64,000 nt of DNA from Nymphaea colorata. Taxonomy: Eukaryota > Streptophyta > Magnoliopsida > Nymphaeales > Nymphaeaceae. Location: contig NC_045146.1 of NCBI RefSeq assembly GCF_008831285.2, forward strand, positions 4,120,001 to 4,184,000, written 5' to 3'. Positions 60,501-64,000 of the stretch are shown piece after piece. The position numbers and the translations under genes are program-made. The notes under the pieces are model-generated. The model did no database searches, had not been told where the DNA came from, and worked only from the letters and a program-made list of their open reading frames with translations. The stretch's first letter is position 1, and each line of letters starts with the position of its first letter.

Positions 60501-61509
60501 ATATGGGAGCGAATAAATTTCAAACAACTTTGCTGTGGAGACACTACTACATATATGTAACATATATGTGTCTGTGTGCATTACTGTAAAAAATAGTCAA
60601 TACATTGATAAAAATCGTACCACGAAAGCACCATTTAAAAATTGAAGCACTAATCAAACTTCTAGCAATTTTGGAAAAAAAAAAACAAAATTAAACTTGA
60701 TCAAAGCTGACCAAATCTAGACTTGGGAAAAAATGGCATGGGATGCATTGACTTCACCTAACACGCCTTTAACTGTGTTCTGTGTGTATCCCATGTCCTT
60801 GAATGTTGAGATGGGTTCAGCAGCAATTTAGCTACGTCCATGTGATACAATCAATAACTGTCTAGACTAAAAGTTTCATGCCTGGAATCATTGGAAGGGA
60901 AACAAAAACTTGACGCATGTCTGTCAGAAATTTCAGCTGGTACACAAAATGCGATCAAAACTGCGTGGAGACAGGATAGTCAACAGATGAGAACCTTGCA
61001 CCTAAATCCATCCACCATGAAATTAGAAGCTCAGCAGATGATTCATTTCACATTTTGCCACCAATGGTACAGCTTCCAGTACAAAATAATTAATTATAAT
61101 ATTATATCATTAATATTTGCTATCCATTTGATCCTGTAAGCAATTGTACAGGATCTTGATAGTTTTCATAATATACCCCTTGAGGATAATTTTAGTTCCT
61201 TAATCTAATGATTAGATAATCAACTGGAGAAGGGCAGTTTTGACAGGATCCACTATGACAGGTAAATCGTTCTTTGATTGAAGTCTTTCAGGATATGATT
61301 TCTTCCTAAAATTTATTTCCACATACTGACATACAATTTTCTAAAGGGAACCTAAGAAACAGCTCAAAACTTCAGGAAGTAACAAAAAATGTCCATGTCA
61401 AATAAACAAACTGTAATAGGATGAGAATTACCAAAATCTATTCTTTTGTAGCATTTCCCTCTTGAAAATTCCCATATTGCAAGCCTTGCATCTAATCCAC
61501 CAGTGATGA
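57561..61509 (-). CDS. WD40-repeat protein (WDR53-like), last four exons; 5' part not resolved
   Basis: Beta-propeller scaffold protein of the transducin/WD40 family; the partner is unknown. Exons on the minus strand: 61509-61432, 58704-58365, 58291-58150 and 57650-57561 (TAG stop). Introns: 61431-58705 (2.7 kb, GTAATT...TTTTAG), 58364-58292 (GTGAGT...TTACAG) and 58149-57651 (GTATGT...CTGCAG). All three joins keep frame. WD signatures: ITGGLDARLAIWEFSRGKC, then FGENGKFVISGGNDASVKLW, and a last strand SDAENLIVCDTSKTVKVYTV. The second exon carries a Ser/Lys-rich insert (about 58560-58420) between blades. A few upstream exons must lie beyond 61510, inside or outside the window; I could not identify them. 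Exact family (WDR53) is from overall resemblance and context. Confidence 0.8.
58705..61431 (-). other. Large intron of the WD40 gene
   Basis: 2727 bp, GT...AG bounded. No nested gene or clear transposon boundary seen. Confidence 0.65.
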
Positions 61510-61923
61510 CTGTTGAAGACACCGCCAATATAAACGAATTAAAGATTAGCACAATCAAAGAATGCAATTTAATATGACACGAATATAATTTTGTTTGGTG
61601 TATAAACAAATATTCTCAGCAGGAATTATACAGCAAGAGCACAAACAGGAAAAGCCTGTCATACAATTGGCTTGTCAAGAAAATAACATGCAAATCAATG
61701 AGGATGCAACTTTATTTTCCATGTACACTGAAAAAAATACTAAAAGAGACTTTACTTATCAGTTCAATTATGAATTTATGGCGGATCCAACATTCTAAGC
61801 TTGGGAAAAGCGAACCTCACCTTAAAATTTTAGCTACATCACACAACTGAAACAGAAAGTATATTGTGCATTTGGAAGAGTAAGGGCTGCCAAATTATAG
61901 ATTTGGTAGCTAGCACCTCTGGG

Positions 61924-62633
61924 GCTATGTCACACAGGTGCGGGTGCGATACAGGGATACGGGTGCGGATACGGCAAGTATCACAATTTCCGGATACGCG
62001 GATACGGCAAATATAATATTCTCAAAAAATTATAAATTAAAAAAAAAACAAACAAAACATTGTTTATCACCGTGTGACTTAGCTCAAAGCTTATGGTTTA
62101 AGGACTCGTTTTTTCCCTAGAAGAAAAATTTGATACAATCTGAACGATTCTCTTTTGTCTCGCCTTAAACCGATGAACCAACAAAGAAGAGGCTGGACTC
62201 GTTTTCTCTTTTGTCTCTTTTGTCTTTGTTTATGTGTTCATTTATTTAGTAGATCTTGTCTCCATGATGATTGCGTTAACATCATTCAGAAAAAAAAAAA
62301 TGTCTTCATACATATATCAAAGTTGTATATTGAGAGGGAGGGAAAGATGGCCAACTTTAGTCCTGTATCGAAAATATCTAAAACAATAAAATAGGATATA
62401 ATCTTGCCGCCCGCTTCACGTAACAGAGAACACCTCCCGCTTCGGCAGTGGGACACCTCGACGGGTGAAAGGGATAAGAGCTCAATCGGTTTTAAAATCG
62501 GGTTTTTTGGGTTCGGATCGCGTTTGACCCAAACCCGATCCAAAACGTATCTACACCGTATCCGTGTCCGAATTCCCGTATCGGCGTACCGATACGGATA
62601 CGTGGGCTAAACCCATGTATCCATGTGACTTAG
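61924..62633. mobile_element. Non-autonomous hAT-type element, 710 bp, rich in GGATACGG
   Basis: Perfect 8-bp duplication CTCTGGGG at 61916-61923 and 62634-62641. Termini are CTATGTCACA and TGTGACTTAG. Both ends carry inverted clusters of GGATACGG/CCGTATCC. No coding sequence. It lies upstream of the 61509 exon of the WD40 gene, so probably within one of its introns. Confidence 0.85.
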
Positions 62634-62641
62634 CTCTGGGG

Positions 62642-63087
62642 AGAAGGTGATAGTGGTCTATGTTACATAGGTGTCACATTTGCCGCTGCATAACTCCATA
62701 TCCATTCCACCACATCCCAAGCAGAAATTAAAGAAGAGGACAGATGACCATTAAGTCGGTGTGTCAACGAAGCATATCCTATTGCCGTAATTTTTCATTG
62801 CCAAAAGTTTCAGGCTTTCAGCAATGTGACATGGATAAGGGAGACAACATGATCACTAGTCAACCAGCTTTACAGTTAAATATAAGGACTTCTGAGACAC
62901 AACCTGAACTTCAAAGCAACTTTTCAATGACATAAGGAGTACCTTCCCATGGTCTCCATGGAAGAAATTGAACGCTGCTACATATCTAAGAAACCAAATT
63001 AAGGTTATAATGGAGATCCTAAATAGAACAAAGAAAACCAACATTATAAAATGTCCATCGTAATCCGTATCGGACAGGCCAATGATA

Positions 63088-63146
<59 letters not shown>

Positions 63147-64000
63147 GAAACATATCGTAAATTTATTTTTTTAAAGTTAAAAAATCAAAATAAATAATTG
63201 AAAATAGACAAAAATTCAATGCTCCATAAAAAACATGTTACACTTACATATAGTCTTACAGGAATATACATTCGCCAATTTAACATAACATAATCATTAT
63301 GTCATAGGTAATCATATATTAAGAAATAATAGTCATATAGTTACATATTACAAGATGAAAATGTTTAATACAAATAACAAATGAAAATAATCAAGTATCA
63401 TCTATCCATCATTCATCACCTAATTAAAATACCTAACAAATGATTTTCAATCAATTGTTTTCCTCACCCTTGTGCATCATTTTCATGTGTGATCGTACAG
63501 AGATATATATCCACAAAACAATGGAAATCTATGGCAATTCACAGAACAATAGATTAAAAACAATAGAAATCTATAGTGAGAGATTTTTATACATTTTGTG
63601 AAAGAAATCAGAAACCCCTTTTTATTCATCTGCAAATTGATCTCTCACATGCAAATCTTCCTTCAAATTGATGTTTTTTCTAATAAATTGATAAGAGATC
63701 CACTTTACTCAACTCCTAAGAGTGTTTCGAAATGAGGAGAGGGGGCTTCTTTAAAATACAGTTAAAGAAAGGGGTCTCGAGTACCCTGTACTGAGGGTGT
63801 ATTGTATCGATTTTTCCCATAGTTACAATACATCCGCAATGTAAGATATATATGACACTGCAGAAAACATTTCAATGATAAGACTTTCCATCAGTAAAAT
63901 GAGTTTCCACGTAACACAATTTGGATTTTCTGCAGGAGCAGCCATATTACATGATTTTTCTAAAACATGCAGTAATTGGAGGCATAGTTAGAAAAAACAT
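62642..64000. other. AT-rich DNA upstream of the visible WD40 exons
   Basis: Probably further intron of the WD40 gene. It contains a TA microsatellite (63092-63143) and words such as GTATCGGACAGGCCAATG that recall transposon sub-terminal repeats. No exon could be supported. Confidence 0.45.
63092..63143. repeat. (TA)n microsatellite
   Basis: Uninterrupted TA dinucleotides, about 26 units. Confidence 0.95.

Noticed and set aside
62940-62995. Possible extra WD40-gene exon on the minus strand (YVAAFNFFHGDHGK between TTTCTTAG and GTACTC)
   Set aside because: Plausible splice edges but no WD40 motif, and the donor is weak.
1-64000. CRISPR arrays, bacterial operons or organellar inserts
   Set aside because: No regularly spaced repeats with unique spacers, and all recognisable genes are plant nuclear or transposon genes.

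Overview
The window is nuclear DNA of a flowering plant. The evidence is an LRR receptor-like protein of a plant-only type, spliced genes with GT-AG introns, plant-type Ty3/gypsy (Tat/Ogre-like), Ty1/copia, hAT and PIF/Harbinger elements, and many TA and GA microsatellites. The species cannot be named from the sequence. About half of the window is transposable-element DNA. One 100-N gap (21872-21971) lies inside a repeat.

Layout: (1) 1-200 looks like the promoter, 5' UTR and start codon of a gene that leaves the window to the left on the minus strand, with two E2F-type sites. (2) 658-32115 is probably a single PIF/Harbinger DNA transposon with TTA target duplications. Its own sequence is about 5.4 kb. 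It carries a three-exon DDE transposase gene and a two-exon Myb/SANT-like gene, both minus strand, and it is split by a 26-kb insertion. (3) 4921-30966, the insertion, is an LTR-internal-LTR-internal-LTR array of a Tat/Ogre-like Ty3/gypsy retrotransposon on the minus strand. Each internal region carries an extra ORF1 (plant mobile domain), Gag-protease with a G-patch, and, in the complete copy, RT, dual RNase H and integrase. The LTRs are about 3.8 kb. (4) 32120-48500 is a graveyard of small and decayed elements: a Tourist-like MITE abutting the Harbinger end, a hAT transposase relic, a Ty3/gypsy 5' end, a 697-bp hAT-type element with an 8-bp TSD, a Ty1/copia RNase H relic, further MITEs and short tandem duplications. 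(5) 49430-50884 is an intact single-exon gene for an RLP51/RLP55-like receptor protein (plus strand). (6) 57561 to at least 61509 holds the last four exons of a WD40-repeat gene, minus strand and tail-to-tail with the receptor gene. A 710-bp hAT-type element lies just upstream, probably in another intron.

Only the receptor protein, the WD40 gene and the gene start at the left edge look like host genes. The retrotransposon parts work as a set: LTR promoter, primer-binding site, ORF1, Gag-Pro, a candidate intron, then Pol. The complete copy has four in-frame stops in Pol, and both copies have many single-base indels that look partly like sequencing or assembly errors. The window shows known families in unusual arrangements rather than a clearly new system. 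The items most worth checking are the three-LTR array across the gap, the Gag-Pro with a G-patch plus candidate intron, and the E2F-type promoter at the left edge.
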